Assembly: GCA_005405945.1 (NCBI GenBank)
Contig: BJHW01000002.1
Location: forward strand, 496,001 to 560,000
Direction: 5' to 3'
DNA: 64,000 nucleotides
From: Streptomyces violaceusniger
Lineage (GTDB): Bacteria > Actinomycetota > Actinomycetes > Streptomycetales > Streptomycetaceae
The stretch's first letter is position 1; every line of letters starts with the position of its first letter. A program made the translations under genes and the position numbers. Below, piece by piece: positions 28,063 to 36,184 of the stretch. The notes under the pieces are model-generated. The model worked only from the letters and a program-made list of their open reading frames with translations. It had not been told where the DNA came from and searched no databases.

Positions 28063-29190
28063 GTGAGCACCACGGCCGGAACCCCCGATCCGATCCAACC
28101 GATCGACCCGCTCGCGGCGCTGCGCGCCACCACGGACCCCGAGCACGACGTCTACCTCACCGGCACCGTGTTCCTGGACATCATCTTCACCGGGCTCGAC
28201 CACGCCCCCGTCCGCGGCACCGAGTCCTGGGCGCGCGGCATGGGATCGAGCCCCGGCGGCATCGCCAACATGGCCACCGCCCTGGCCCGGCTCGGCCTGC
28301 ACACCACGCTCGCCGCCGCCTTCGGCACCGATGTCTACGGCGACTACTGCTGGGAGAGCCTCGCCCTCGGCGAGGGCGTGGACCTCACCCCGTCCCGCCG
28401 CGTCCCCGGCTGGCACTCCCCGGTCACCGTCTCCATGGCGTACGAGGGCGAGCGCACCATGGTCACTCATGAGCACCCGGCCCCGCCGCCCGCCGTCCGC
28501 GGCGCGCCGCCCCGCTCCCGCGCCTGTGTGGCCACCTTCGAACCGGGGCGCCAGGAGGACTGGGTGCGCCGGGCGCAGACTCAGGGCAGCAAGATCTTCG
28601 CCGATGTGGGCTGGGATGAATCCGGCCGCTGGGACCCCGCCGCGCTCCCCGATCTGCCCTACGCCCACGCCTTCCTGCCCAACGCGGCCGAGGCCCAGCG
28701 CTACACCCGCACCGACAGCCCCGAGCGGGCGGTGCGCGCCCTGGCGGAGCTGGTGCCGATCGCCGTCGTCACCCGGGGCGCCGAGGGCGCCGTGGCCATC
28801 GACTCGATCACCGGGGAGAGCGCGGAGGTGCCCGGGCTGCCCGTGGACGCGCTGGACCCGACCGGGGCGGGCGATGTCTTCGTGGCCGGATTCATGACCG
28901 GCACGCTCGCGGGCTGGCCGCTCGCCGACCGGCTCGCCTTCGCCAACCTCACCGCCGCCCTCTCCGTCCAGCACTTCGGCGGCTCTCTGGCCGCGCCCGG
29001 CTGGCCGGAGGTGGCCGCCTGGTGGAACCGTGCGCGCCGGGCGGCCGGCGGCGGGGCGGACACGGCCGGACTCGCCCGCCGCTACGCCTTCCTGGGCGAG
29101 CTGATCCCGGACCGGGTGCACGGCTGCCCACGGCTGCGGGCCCTGCCCACCATCGGCTTCCGGGTGCATGACAGTGCCCAACGGTCCTGA
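28063..29190 (+). CDS. PfkB family carbohydrate kinase
   Basis: 375 residues; ribokinase fold. GTG 28063 follows AAGGAAAGG. Seen: YLTGTVFLDIIFTGLD (start of the substrate lid), SSPGGIANMATALARLGL (signature 1), and the ATP/anion-hole signature 2 DALDPTGAGDVFVAGF with catalytic Asp. The C-terminus (~340-375) is longer than usual and ends RLRALPTIGFRVHD. It is the first gene of a four-gene operon with a sugar ABC importer, so it should phosphorylate the imported sugar or its aglycone-free product in the cytoplasm. Sugar unknown. Confidence 0.88.
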   Translation: MSTTAGTPDPIQPIDPLAALRATTDPEHDVYLTGTVFLDIIFTGLDHAPVRGTESWARGMGSSPGGIANMATALARLGLHTTLAAAFGTDVYGDYCWESLALGEGVDLTPSRRVPGWHSPVTVSMAYEGERTMVTHEHPAPPPAVRGAPPRSRACVATFEPGRQEDWVRRAQTQGSKIFADVGWDESGRWDPAALPDLPYAHAFLPNAAEAQRYTRTDSPERAVRALAELVPIAVVTRGAEGAVAIDSITGESAEVPGLPVDALDPTGAGDVFVAGFMTGTLAGWPLADRLAFANLTAALSVQHFGGSLAAPGWPEVAAWWNRARRAAGGGADTAGLARRYAFLGELIPDRVHGCPRLRALPTIGFRVHDSAQRS

Positions 29191-29221
29191 CGGTCCTGAT
29201 CACCGCATCGAGGAGAACCCC

Positions 29222-30640
29222 ATGGAACTTGCCCGTACCGGGGCGCGCCGGACCCGTGGCAGAGCCGTCCCGGCCGCGCTCGCCATCGGCGTCGTCCTGC
29301 TCGCCGCGGGGTGTGTCCCCGGCACCGACGGCTCGGGGGCCGCCGGTGCCGGAACCGGCGCGGCCACCGCCATACCCGATCCGGCGAAGGCCGGAAAGAC
29401 CACGCTGACCGTATGGGACCAGGAGATACGCGGCGGGACCAACGGGGAGATACAGCAGCTGAACCGGGAGTTCGAGCGGAAGTACCCCAATGTGCGGATC
29501 AAGCGGGTCGCCCGGAGCTTCACCGATCTGAAGACCACCCTGAAGCTGGCCGTCTCCGGCAACAATCCGCCCGATGTCATCCAGGCCAACCAGGGCTACC
29601 CGGACATGGTGGCCTTCGTCCGGGCCGGGCTGCTCGCCCCGCTGGACAACTACGCCGGGATCTACGACTGGAACACCCGCTATCCCGCCACGCTGCTGGG
29701 CCTCAACCGGGTCTCCGCCGACGGAGGCGACTTCGGCAGGGGGCGGCTGTACGGCATCTCCCAGACCGGCGAGTACATCGGCCTCTACTACAACAAGGAC
29801 CGGCTGAAGCAGGCGGGGCTCCAACCCCCGCGCACCTGGCGCGAGTTCACCGACGGCCTGGCCCGGCTCAAGGACCGCGGCGAGCTGCCGATCCAGTTCG
29901 GCAACCTCGACAAGTACCCCGCGATCCACACCTTCGGGGTGCTGCACGACCAGCTCGGCGCCTCCGACGCCCGCGACACCGTCCTCGGCCGCGGCGGCGG
30001 CTTCGGCAACGCCGCCACCAAGAAGGCCGCTGCCACCCTAGCCGACTGGGCGAAGCGCGGCTATCTGCCCGGCGGCGCCAACGGCCTCGGCTACGACGAC
30101 GCGGCCAAGAAGTTCGCCTCCGGCGACGGCGCGTACCTGCTGACCGGCACCTGGCAGCTGGCCGACCTGAAGAAGCCCATGGGGGACAAGCTGGGCATCA
30201 TGCCGCCCCCGCCCGCCAAGGCCGGCGGCGACCCCGTGACCACCGGGGGCCAGGGCCTCGCCTGGTCCATCACCTCCCGCTCCCGCCACCCGGAGGTGGC
30301 CGCCGCCTATCTGGACTTCCTCACCAACGCACACGCCGCCGACGTGATGACCCGGCACGGAGTGCTGCCCGCCGTCCCCGCGAAGGCCGCCGCGGGCGTG
30401 AGCCCGGACAGCGCCGACGGCCAGATGATCGCCGGGTGGAAGCGGCTGAGCGCCGCCGACGGGCTCGTCCCGTACCTCGACTACTCCACCCCCACCTTCT
30501 ACGACACCCTCTCGGCCGCCCTCCAGGGCGTGGTCAGCGGCAAGACCTCCCCGGACAGCTTCGCCGCGACCCTGCAGAAGGACTACGGGGCCTTCATGAA
30601 GAAGCAGCGCGAGCAGCACACCTCGGCGGGGCCCCGATGA
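29222..30640 (+). CDS. Sugar ABC transporter substrate-binding lipoprotein
   Basis: 472 residues from ATG 29222 behind GAGGAGAA. Signal with lipobox LAAGC (Cys ~29), then a Gly/Ala/Thr linker. The family 1 extracellular binding fold is clear: KTTLTVWDQEIRGGTNGEIQ, NPPDVIQANQGYPDMVAFV, YGISQTGEYIGLYYNKDRLK, QPPRTWREFTDGLARLKD, GDGAYLLTGTWQLADLKK. The stop overlaps the next start (ATGA at 30637-30640). It delivers an unidentified sugar to the two permeases that follow. Confidence 0.93.
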   Translation: MELARTGARRTRGRAVPAALAIGVVLLAAGCVPGTDGSGAAGAGTGAATAIPDPAKAGKTTLTVWDQEIRGGTNGEIQQLNREFERKYPNVRIKRVARSFTDLKTTLKLAVSGNNPPDVIQANQGYPDMVAFVRAGLLAPLDNYAGIYDWNTRYPATLLGLNRVSADGGDFGRGRLYGISQTGEYIGLYYNKDRLKQAGLQPPRTWREFTDGLARLKDRGELPIQFGNLDKYPAIHTFGVLHDQLGASDARDTVLGRGGGFGNAATKKAAATLADWAKRGYLPGGANGLGYDDAAKKFASGDGAYLLTGTWQLADLKKPMGDKLGIMPPPPAKAGGDPVTTGGQGLAWSITSRSRHPEVAAAYLDFLTNAHAADVMTRHGVLPAVPAKAAAGVSPDSADGQMIAGWKRLSAADGLVPYLDYSTPTFYDTLSAALQGVVSGKTSPDSFAATLQKDYGAFMKKQREQHTSAGPR

Positions 30641-31544
30641 GACTCGCCGCCCTGACCGGGGCCTACCGCCGTCGCGCGCCCGGCGAGCCGCGGGCCATCG
30701 GCTACCTCTACATCCTGCCCGCGCTGATCCTGTACGCCGTCTTCCTGCTCTACCCCTTCGGGCAGTCGGTGTGGCTGTCCTTCGTGCACTGGGACGGGCT
30801 GACGGTCGCCACCCCCGCCGGATTCGACAACTACCGCGCGCTGTTCACCGACGCGAGCCTGCGCGCCCCTTCCTCCACGCGCTGCTGCTGCTCGTCTTCT
30901 ACGCCGCGCTGCCGGTGGCCATCGGGCTGCTGCTGGCCGCCGTGATGGCCCGGGCCCGGGTCCGGGGGATGACCTTCTTCCGTACGGTGCTGTTCCTGCC
31001 GCAGGTCCTGGCGCTGATCGTGGTCGGCGTGGCCTGGCGCTCGATCCTCGCCCCCGACGGGCTGCTCAACGACGCCCTCCGCGCCGTCGGCCTCGGCAGC
31101 CTCGCCCGCCCCTGGCTCGGCGACTACACCTGGGCGCTGCCCGCCGTCGGCGTCGTCGGCACCTGGGTCGGCACCGGGCTGTGCATGGTCCTCTTCCTCG
31201 CCGGGGCCCAGCGCATCCCGCGCGAGCTGTACGAGGCGGCGCGGATGGACGGCGCCGGGCCGCTGCGCGAGTTCCTCACCGTCACCCTGCCCGGCCTGCG
31301 GCCGCAGATCGCGGTGGCGCTGACCCTGACCATCGTGGCGGGGCTGCGCAACTTCGACCTGATCTACATCACCACCAGCGGCGGCCCTGGAAACGCCACC
31401 TCCGTCCCCGCCTACGAGGTCTACCGCCGGGCCTTCGAGACCAACCAGGTCGGCTCGGCCGCCGCCGTCGGCGTGGCCCTCACGGTCCTGATCTTCGTCC
31501 TGACCGTCACGGTCTCCCGGCTCGTGGAAGGGCGGCGGGCATGA
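30637..31544 (+). CDS. Sugar ABC transporter permease (MalF type, frameshifted)
   Basis: About 302 residues after adding one C at 30866-30869. The first part (YLYILPALILYAVFLLYPFG, SFVHWDGLTVATPAGFDNY) is helix 1 and the first periplasmic loop; the frame then breaks at LRAP and resumes FLHALLLLVFYAALPV. EAA loop: LYEAARMDGAGPLREFLTVT. The NFDLIYITTSGGPGNAT segment is typical of MalF-type permeases. The ATG overlaps the previous stop and the stop overlaps the next start. Confidence 0.9.
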
Positions 31545-32365
31545 CCACACGCCTGGAACGCAACGTCACCTACGGCATCCTCGCCCTCTTCACCATCATC
31601 GCGCTCACCCCCGTGATCGGCATCCTCTCCACCGCCTTCGGCTCACAGAGCTCACTGGACACCGGCTTCTCCCTGCCAGAGGACGGTCTGCACTGGAGCA
31701 ACTTCGCCGACGCCTGGAGCCGTGGCCACTTCGGCACCTATCTGGGGAACTCGGTGCTGGTCACGGTGGCCGTGGTGGCCGCCACCACGGTGCTGGCCAT
31801 CCTCGCCGCGTACGCCTTCGGGGTGATGCGCTTCCCCGGCTCCACGGTGCTGTTCCACCTCTTCGTGATCGGGCTGACGCTGCCCCAGGAGGCGCTGGTC
31901 GTCCCCCTCTACTTCGATCTGCGCTACGCCGAACTCACCGACAGCTACTGGGCGTTGATCCTGCCGCAGACCGCGCAGTCCCTGGCCTTCGGGGTCTTCT
32001 GGATGCGCACGTACTTCCGCGGCAGCGCCCGGTCGGTCATCGAGGCGGCCCGGATCGACGGGGCCAACACCTGGACCACGCTGTGGCGGGTGCTGGTCCC
32101 GATGGGCCGCCCGGCGATCTCCACCATGGTGGTGATCACCTTCATGTGGACCTGGAACGAGTTCCTGATGGCCCTGGTGATGGTCAGCGACGAGGCCCAT
32201 CGCACGGTCCCCCTCGGTCTCGCCTTCTTCCAGGGGCAGCACAGCTCCGACGCGGCGCTGCTCGCGGCGGCCTCGGTGCTCATCGCCCTGCCGGTGGTCG
32301 TGGTCTATGTGGCACTGCAGCGCCGGTTCATCGAGGGCATGCTGGGCGGGGCGGTGAAGGAGTGA
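31541..32365 (+). CDS. Sugar ABC transporter permease (MalG type)
   Basis: 274 residues from ATG 31541 (ATGA overlap). Six predicted helices; EAA loop VIEAARIDGANTWTTLWRVL followed by ISTMVVITFMWTWNEFLMAL. The C-terminus QRRFIEGMLGGAVKE is the standard MalG end. Last gene of the PfkB-SBP-permease-permease operon. No ATPase gene follows; Streptomyces commonly use the shared MsiK ATPase for such importers. Confidence 0.93.
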   Translation: MTTRLERNVTYGILALFTIIALTPVIGILSTAFGSQSSLDTGFSLPEDGLHWSNFADAWSRGHFGTYLGNSVLVTVAVVAATTVLAILAAYAFGVMRFPGSTVLFHLFVIGLTLPQEALVVPLYFDLRYAELTDSYWALILPQTAQSLAFGVFWMRTYFRGSARSVIEAARIDGANTWTTLWRVLVPMGRPAISTMVVITFMWTWNEFLMALVMVSDEAHRTVPLGLAFFQGQHSSDAALLAAASVLIALPVVVVYVALQRRFIEGMLGGAVKE

Positions 32366-32386
32366 GCCCGGCGGGCGCCGGGCTCA
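32363..32386. terminator. Bidirectional terminator overlapping both stop codons
   Basis: TGAGCCCGGC-GGGC-GCCGGGCTCA is a perfect 10-bp stem whose left end contains the permease TGA and whose right end contains the DUF72 stop on the other strand. Confidence 0.7.
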
Positions 32387-33142
32387 TGCCGAGGGGGTGC
32401 GGCTGACCGGGCGGCCGAGGCGGGCCACGGCGCGGGCGAAGACGGCCGCGTCGTGCACCGCCGCCCCGCCCGTGTCGTTGTTGAAGTACGCATAGACCTC
32501 CGCGTCGGCCGGCCAGGTGTCCCCGACCCGCCGCGCCCAGGTGGCCAGCGCCTGGCGCCCGTAGCGCGGGGCCGGGCGGGCCAGCCCGCCGTGGAAGCGC
32601 AGATACCCCCACCCGGTGGTCCGCCACAGCGGGGTGACCGGCCGGGAACCGGAGTCGGCCCAGCACAGCGCGGCAGCGCGGCGCTCCAGCACCGCGCGGA
32701 TCTCCTCGGTCCACCAGGAGGTGTGCCGCGGTTCGACGGCCACCCGCGTCCCGGAGGGGAAACAGCCCAGGCAGCGGTCCAGCAGTTCGCCGTCGGCCCG
32801 GAGGGTGGGCGGCAGCTGCACCAGTACCGGCCCCAGCCGGTCGCCGAGCCCGGCCGCATGGGACATCAGCCGCTCCACGGGCTCCTCCGGGTCGCGCAGG
32901 CGCTTGATGTGGGTGAGGTAGCGGCTCGCCTTGAGCGCCATCACGAAGCCCTCCGGCAGCCGCTCCCGCCAGGTGGCGAACTGGTCGTACGAGGGCAGCC
33001 GGTAGAAGGCGTTGTTGCTCTCCACCGTGGCGAAGGCGCGGGTGTACTCCTCCAGCCACAGCCGCTGCGGACAGCCCTCGGGGTAGAGATCGCCGCGCCA
33101 GTCCCGGTACTGCCATCCCGAGGTGCCGATGAGGGCGGTCAT
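32384..33142 (-). CDS. DUF72 family protein (YecE-like)
   Basis: 252 residues. DUF72 is a TIM-barrel family of unsettled function. The signature is present: IGTSGWQYRDWRGDLYPEG, FATVESNNAFYRLPS, FVMALKASRYLTHIKRL, LVQLPPTLRADGELLD, RVAVEPRHTSWW, YLRFHGG and AYAYFNND-like VYAYFNNDTGGAAV. ATG 33142 overlaps the stop of the upstream small gene (ATGA), so the two are coupled. The stop lies within a shared terminator. Confidence 0.9.
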   Translation of the reverse strand: MTALIGTSGWQYRDWRGDLYPEGCPQRLWLEEYTRAFATVESNNAFYRLPSYDQFATWRERLPEGFVMALKASRYLTHIKRLRDPEEPVERLMSHAAGLGDRLGPVLVQLPPTLRADGELLDRCLGCFPSGTRVAVEPRHTSWWTEEIRAVLERRAAALCWADSGSRPVTPLWRTTGWGYLRFHGGLARPAPRYGRQALATWARRVGDTWPADAEVYAYFNNDTGGAAVHDAAVFARAVARLGRPVSRTPSA

Positions 33143-33378
33143 GCCTCGCCCGGATGCCAGGGCGGCCACTGCCCGGGCCGGTCCTCCCAGTGCACCTGGG
33201 CCGGGTCGTCCAGGTCGATGTCGGGGAAGACCTGCCGGACGCGCGGCTCGAACTCCTCCCGTTCCAGCGGTTCGCACCCCAGGCCACGCAGCCGCACCAG
33301 CCGGTAGCGGCTGTCGGCCTCGATTGACTCGACGAAGACGGGGTAACCGGACTCGTCCGGGCCTGTGGTGTTCTCCAT
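33139..33378 (-). CDS. Small acidic hypothetical protein coupled to DUF72
   Basis: 79 residues, no family recognised. It is rich in Glu/Asp and Arg, with no signal or membrane segment: YPVFVESIEADSRYRLVRL, then FEPRVRQVFPDIDLDDPAQV, then WEDRPGQWPPW. GGAGG lies just one base before the ATG, closer than ideal. The ATGA overlap with DUF72 and good codon bias support a real gene. Divergent from the phosphoribosyltransferase; the 124-bp gap holds a CCCGGCC-ATC-GGCCGGG hairpin at 33414-33430. Confidence 0.6.
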   Translation of the reverse strand: MENTTGPDESGYPVFVESIEADSRYRLVRLRGLGCEPLEREEFEPRVRQVFPDIDLDDPAQVHWEDRPGQWPPWHPGEA

Positions 33379-33502
33379 ACCTCCAGGGTGCGGGGTCTCC
33401 GGTATCCGCGCGCCCCGGCCATCGGCCGGGTACCGCCGGTTCGCGGACGGGCGGACCGTCGGCTCGATTCGCAGATGAGTCCCTCAGGAGCGGGGGTGAG
33501 TC

Positions 33503-34165
33503 ATGATCTTCACCGACCGGACGGACGCCGGGCGGCGCCTCGGCGAGGCGTTGCGTCCCTTGGCGGATGAGAAACCGGTCGTGCTCGGGCTGCCGCGGGG
33601 CGGGGTGCCGGTGGCCTTCGAGGTGGCCCGGGCGCTCCATGCGCCCCTGGACGTGATCATCGTCCGTAAGCTCGGCGTCCCCTACCACCGGGAGCTGGCG
33701 TTCGGCGCCATCGGCGAGGGCGACGTACGGGTCGTCCATGAGGCGATCGTCCGGATGAGCCGGGCCGATGAGGAGGACCTGGCCGAGGTGGAGCGGACCG
33801 AGCGGGAGGAGCTGGCCCGCAAGGCGCGCCGGTTCCGCCAGGGCCGCTCGCGGATCCCGGCCGAGGGCCACACCGTGATCATCGTGGACGACGGCATCGC
33901 GACCGGCGCCACGGCCCAGGCCGCCTGCCGGGTGGCACGGGCCCAGGGAGCCACGCGGGTGGTCCTCGCCGTGCCGGTGGCGCCGCCGGACGCGATCGCC
34001 GCGCTGCGCGAGGACGCGGACGAGGTGGTGGCCCTCTCCACCCCCTCGGACTTCGCGGCGGTGGGGGAGTGGTACCAGGACTTCTCGCAGACCGCGGACG
34101 AGGAGGTGGTGGAGTTGCTGTCCCGGTCGACCGGAGAGACCGGTGAGGCGCATCCTGGAAGGTGA
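33503..34165 (+). CDS. Type I phosphoribosyltransferase domain protein
   Basis: 220 residues; ATG 33503 follows CAGGAGCGGGGG. The PRPP-binding loop is VIIVDDGIATGATAQAAC, the pyrophosphate loop is in LDVIIVRKLGVPYHRELAFG, and an N-terminal LGLPRGGVPVAFEVA motif matches the family often annotated as predicted phosphoribosyltransferases in Actinobacteria, sometimes with stress-related neighbours. Cytoplasmic; the base acceptor is unknown. It is followed at 17 bases by the DUF1876 gene and probably shares its transcript. Confidence 0.88.
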   Translation: MIFTDRTDAGRRLGEALRPLADEKPVVLGLPRGGVPVAFEVARALHAPLDVIIVRKLGVPYHRELAFGAIGEGDVRVVHEAIVRMSRADEEDLAEVERTEREELARKARRFRQGRSRIPAEGHTVIIVDDGIATGATAQAACRVARAQGATRVVLAVPVAPPDAIAALREDADEVVALSTPSDFAAVGEWYQDFSQTADEEVVELLSRSTGETGEAHPGR

Positions 34166-34182
34166 CGCAGGAGGTGAGCGCG

Positions 34183-34452
34183 ATGGAGACGATCGTGGGA
34201 TGCGACATTCAGATGGAGTTCCGTGAGATCGGTCCGCTGACCGAAGCGGTCGTCCGGCTGAGGATGCACGACGGCACGGAGATGCTGGCCCAGGGCCGCG
34301 CCAACCGCAACCCCGACGACCCGGCACAGCCGAGGGTCGGCGAGGAGATCGCGGCGGCGCGGGCACTGAGCAATCTGGCGCACCGGCTGATCGGCAAGGC
34401 GGGCGGCGACATTGAGGAAGTCACCCATTCCAAGGCGCATTTGGTGATGTAA
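34183..34452 (+). CDS. DUF1876 (dsRBD-fold) protein
   Basis: 89 residues from ATG 34183, with CAGGAGG correctly placed; GTG 34162 would overlap the preceding gene and lacks a site. Family features: CDIQMEFREIGPLTEAVVRL, ARGRA-type LAQGRANRNPDDPAQPRVGEE, IAAARALSNLAHRL. DUF1876 proteins are small, common in Actinobacteria, fold like dsRNA-binding domains and have no established role. Likely an operon with the phosphoribosyltransferase. Confidence 0.88.
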   Translation: METIVGCDIQMEFREIGPLTEAVVRLRMHDGTEMLAQGRANRNPDDPAQPRVGEEIAAARALSNLAHRLIGKAGGDIEEVTHSKAHLVM

Positions 34453-34467
34453 GGCGGTTGAGGCGAA

Positions 34468-34507
34468 GGAGCGCCCGCCGCGGTGGACCACCGCGGGCGG
34501 ACGCTCC
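34468..34507. terminator. Strong bidirectional hairpin terminator
   Basis: GGAGCG-CCCGCC-G-CGGTGG pairs with CCACCG-CGGGCGG-A-CGCTCC, about 18 bp with a single mismatch, between the convergent DUF1876 and LysM genes. Confidence 0.8.
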
Positions 34508-34508
34508 T

Positions 34509-34550
34509 GTGCGTACGCACTGCTCGTGTCATGCTCCCGTGCGTACGCAC
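34509..34550. repeat. Two copies of a perfect 12-bp palindrome
   Basis: GTGCGTACGCAC occurs at 34509-34520 and 34539-34550, exactly 30 bases apart and inside a longer ~30-bp imperfect direct repeat (GCTCC-GTGCGTACGCAC-GC-CGTG). It lies just beyond the LysM stop. Function unknown. Confidence 0.7.
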
Positions 34551-34569
34551 CGCCCGTGCGCGGGCTCGT

Positions 34570-34989
34570 TCAGTGGCGCCCGAGGGTGAGTTGCTGGCCG
34601 GGCCGGATCAGATCCGGGTCGGCGCCGATGACCTGGCGGTTGATCTCGTAGAGCCGCTCCCAGCCGCCCGCCACGCTCTCCCGGTCCGCGATCCGGGAGA
34701 GGGTGTCCCCGCGGACGACGGTGTACGACCCGGCCTGGGGCTGGGCCTTGGCCGGTGGTTCGGGCACCGCCTTCGGGGCGATGAGCAGCGGCTGGGCCTT
34801 CGTGGTCGTGACGGCCGTGACGGTGGTCGCGGCCGGGGTCGGCGAGGTGGGCGTGGCGGCTGAGGCGGCGTTCGCCTGGCCGATGCCGATGAGCGGCAGG
34901 GCGACGCCGGCGCCGCCCGCGGTGATCGCGAGCGAGGTGCGGGAGACACGGTGGGGCCGGGGCCGGCGATGACGTCCGCGTGCGGCCAT
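34570..34989 (-). CDS. Secreted LysM-domain protein
   Basis: 139 residues from ATG 34989 behind AAGAAGGA; the frame is open further upstream but without a start signal. An Arg-rich N-terminus precedes a hydrophobic stretch (LAITAGGAGVALPLIGIG) ending ANAASA, a signal peptide. An Ala/Thr/Pro linker leads to one C-terminal LysM (~90-139: YTVVRGDTLSRIADR, WERLYEINRQVIGADPDLI, PGQQLTLG), which binds peptidoglycan GlcNAc. No catalytic domain is present. Streptomyces have many such wall-bound proteins, some beside Rpf enzymes; none is here. The 5' leader shows no riboswitch I can recognise. Confidence 0.88.
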   Translation of the reverse strand: MAARGRHRRPRPHRVSRTSLAITAGGAGVALPLIGIGQANAASAATPTSPTPAATTVTAVTTTKAQPLLIAPKAVPEPPAKAQPQAGSYTVVRGDTLSRIADRESVAGGWERLYEINRQVIGADPDLIRPGQQLTLGRH

Positions 34990-35258
34990 GGAGTCCTTCT
35001 TCCTGTCCTGGTACGGCAGTTGGCGAGTGCGATGGCTGCCGAACAGTAATCCCAGGGTTCTGGCGTGGACAAGGTGTTCGGATGTTTGCGGTAGAGAATC
35101 CAATGTGAGGAATTTGAGCGCGGACGCGATCAATGTGCCCCGGACATAAGAGCCTGCGCGTGGGGAAGGGAGTCCGATGGGGAATGCACGGGAGGCATCG
35201 GGGCACCCGCCTTCGATGCCGGTGGCCCCGGCAGACGGTTGACCTCGGGAGGTCGCTC

Positions 35259-36022
35259 ATGAGTCAACGGAACGGTTCGGCTCCTCGGCGCACGACTCGG
35301 CGCACGACTCGGCGCACGGCGGCAGCGCGGTCCCGGCCGCCGGTCTTATGCGCGCTGCTGGTCGGCGCGCTGGCCACGGTCACCGCGTGCGGCAGCGACA
35401 CCGGGGGCGGGGACTCCGCGCGGCGCGCCTCGTCCGTCACCCCCGCCTCCTCCGCCGCGCCACCCTCTTCCCCTCGGCCGCCTCCTCCGGCTCCTCCGAG
35501 AGCTGGTCCTCCCGGAACGAACGGCCCGCCTCGCAGACCGCGCAGTCCCCTCCACCCTCGGCGCGGCCCTCGCGTCCGCCCTCCTCGCGGCCCGCCGCCG
35601 CCTCCGGGGTGCGCCGCGTCTGCTCCAAGGCGCAGTTGACGCTGGCGGTCGGCCGGATGGACATCGGCGCCGGCAATGTCCATCTGCCCCTGGTGTTCAC
35701 CAACAAGTCCACCACGACCTGCACCCTCACCGGATACCCCGGTGTCTCGCTGCTCGACTCCACCGGCGCGGTGATCGGCGACCCCGCCACCCGGCGCGGC
35801 CCGACCCGCTCCCCGGTCTCCCTGCCGCCCGGCGGCAGCGCCTCGAGCAGTGTGCACACGCTCAATGAGGGCATGAACGACACCCCGTGCCGGCGCACCG
35901 CCGCGCGGATCCGGGTCTATCCGCCGGATTCCTTCGACGCGATGACCGTCCCGGCGCGGTCGTTCCGGGTGTGCGGAGGCGTGTTCGAGGTCGAGACGAT
36001 GCAATCCGGAATGGGTGGATGA
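35259..36022 (+). CDS. DUF4232 lipoprotein (frameshifted, TTA codon)
   Basis: About 254 residues. ATG 35259 follows GGGAGG. An Arg/Thr-rich start, coded by three 12-bp tandem repeats (35285-35320), leads to a hydrophobic signal with lipobox VTAC. Codon 30 is TTA (35346-35348). A long Ser/Pro/Ala linker follows, within which the frame shifts; adding one C near 35459-35461 gives APTLFPSAASSGSSES and connects to the DUF4232 domain (~110-250): RVCSKAQLTLAVGRMDIGAG, HLPLVFTNKSTTTCTLTGYP. DUF4232 is a secreted beta-sandwich of unknown role with paired Cys. The exact shift point in the low-complexity linker is uncertain. Confidence 0.8.
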
Positions 36023-36070
36023 CACCGGCATATCGGGGGGCTCCCGGGCGCGCGGAAGTGACCGAAAATC

Positions 36071-36076
36071 TTGACA
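36071..36076 (+). promoter_or_regulatory. Possible -35 box of the peptide/HExxH operon
   Basis: A perfect TTGACA occurs about 110 bases before the precursor gene, but no good -10 box lies 17-18 bases on (CCGTGT/CGTGTT). An alternative sigma factor or activator would be needed. Confidence 0.25.
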
Positions 36077-36132
36077 ACGCAGGCGCCGACTGGCCGTGTT
36101 CACTCTTTCGCAATCAAAAGGGGTAAGACACC

Positions 36133-36159
36133 ATGGGGATGCCTCATATGAGCCATTAG
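36133..36159 (+). CDS. Possible 8-residue leader peptide (MGMPHMSH)
   Basis: ATG 36133 to TAG 36157-36159 encodes MGMPHMSH. AAAAGGGG lies nine bases upstream, a better ribosome site than many real genes here, and the ORF ends 25 bases before the precursor start. The ORF contains the 10-bp palindrome CTCATATGAG. It could be a regulatory leader or chance. Confidence 0.3.
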   Translation: MGMPHMSH

Positions 36160-36184
36160 GGAGCGTCCGGAGGGGGACGGTGTC

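Noticed and set aside
34990..35258. ydaO/c-di-AMP riboswitch before the LysM gene
   Set aside because: Such riboswitches often precede cell-wall hydrolase genes in Streptomyces, but the leader is short and I see none of the conserved elements or a transcription-stop hairpin.
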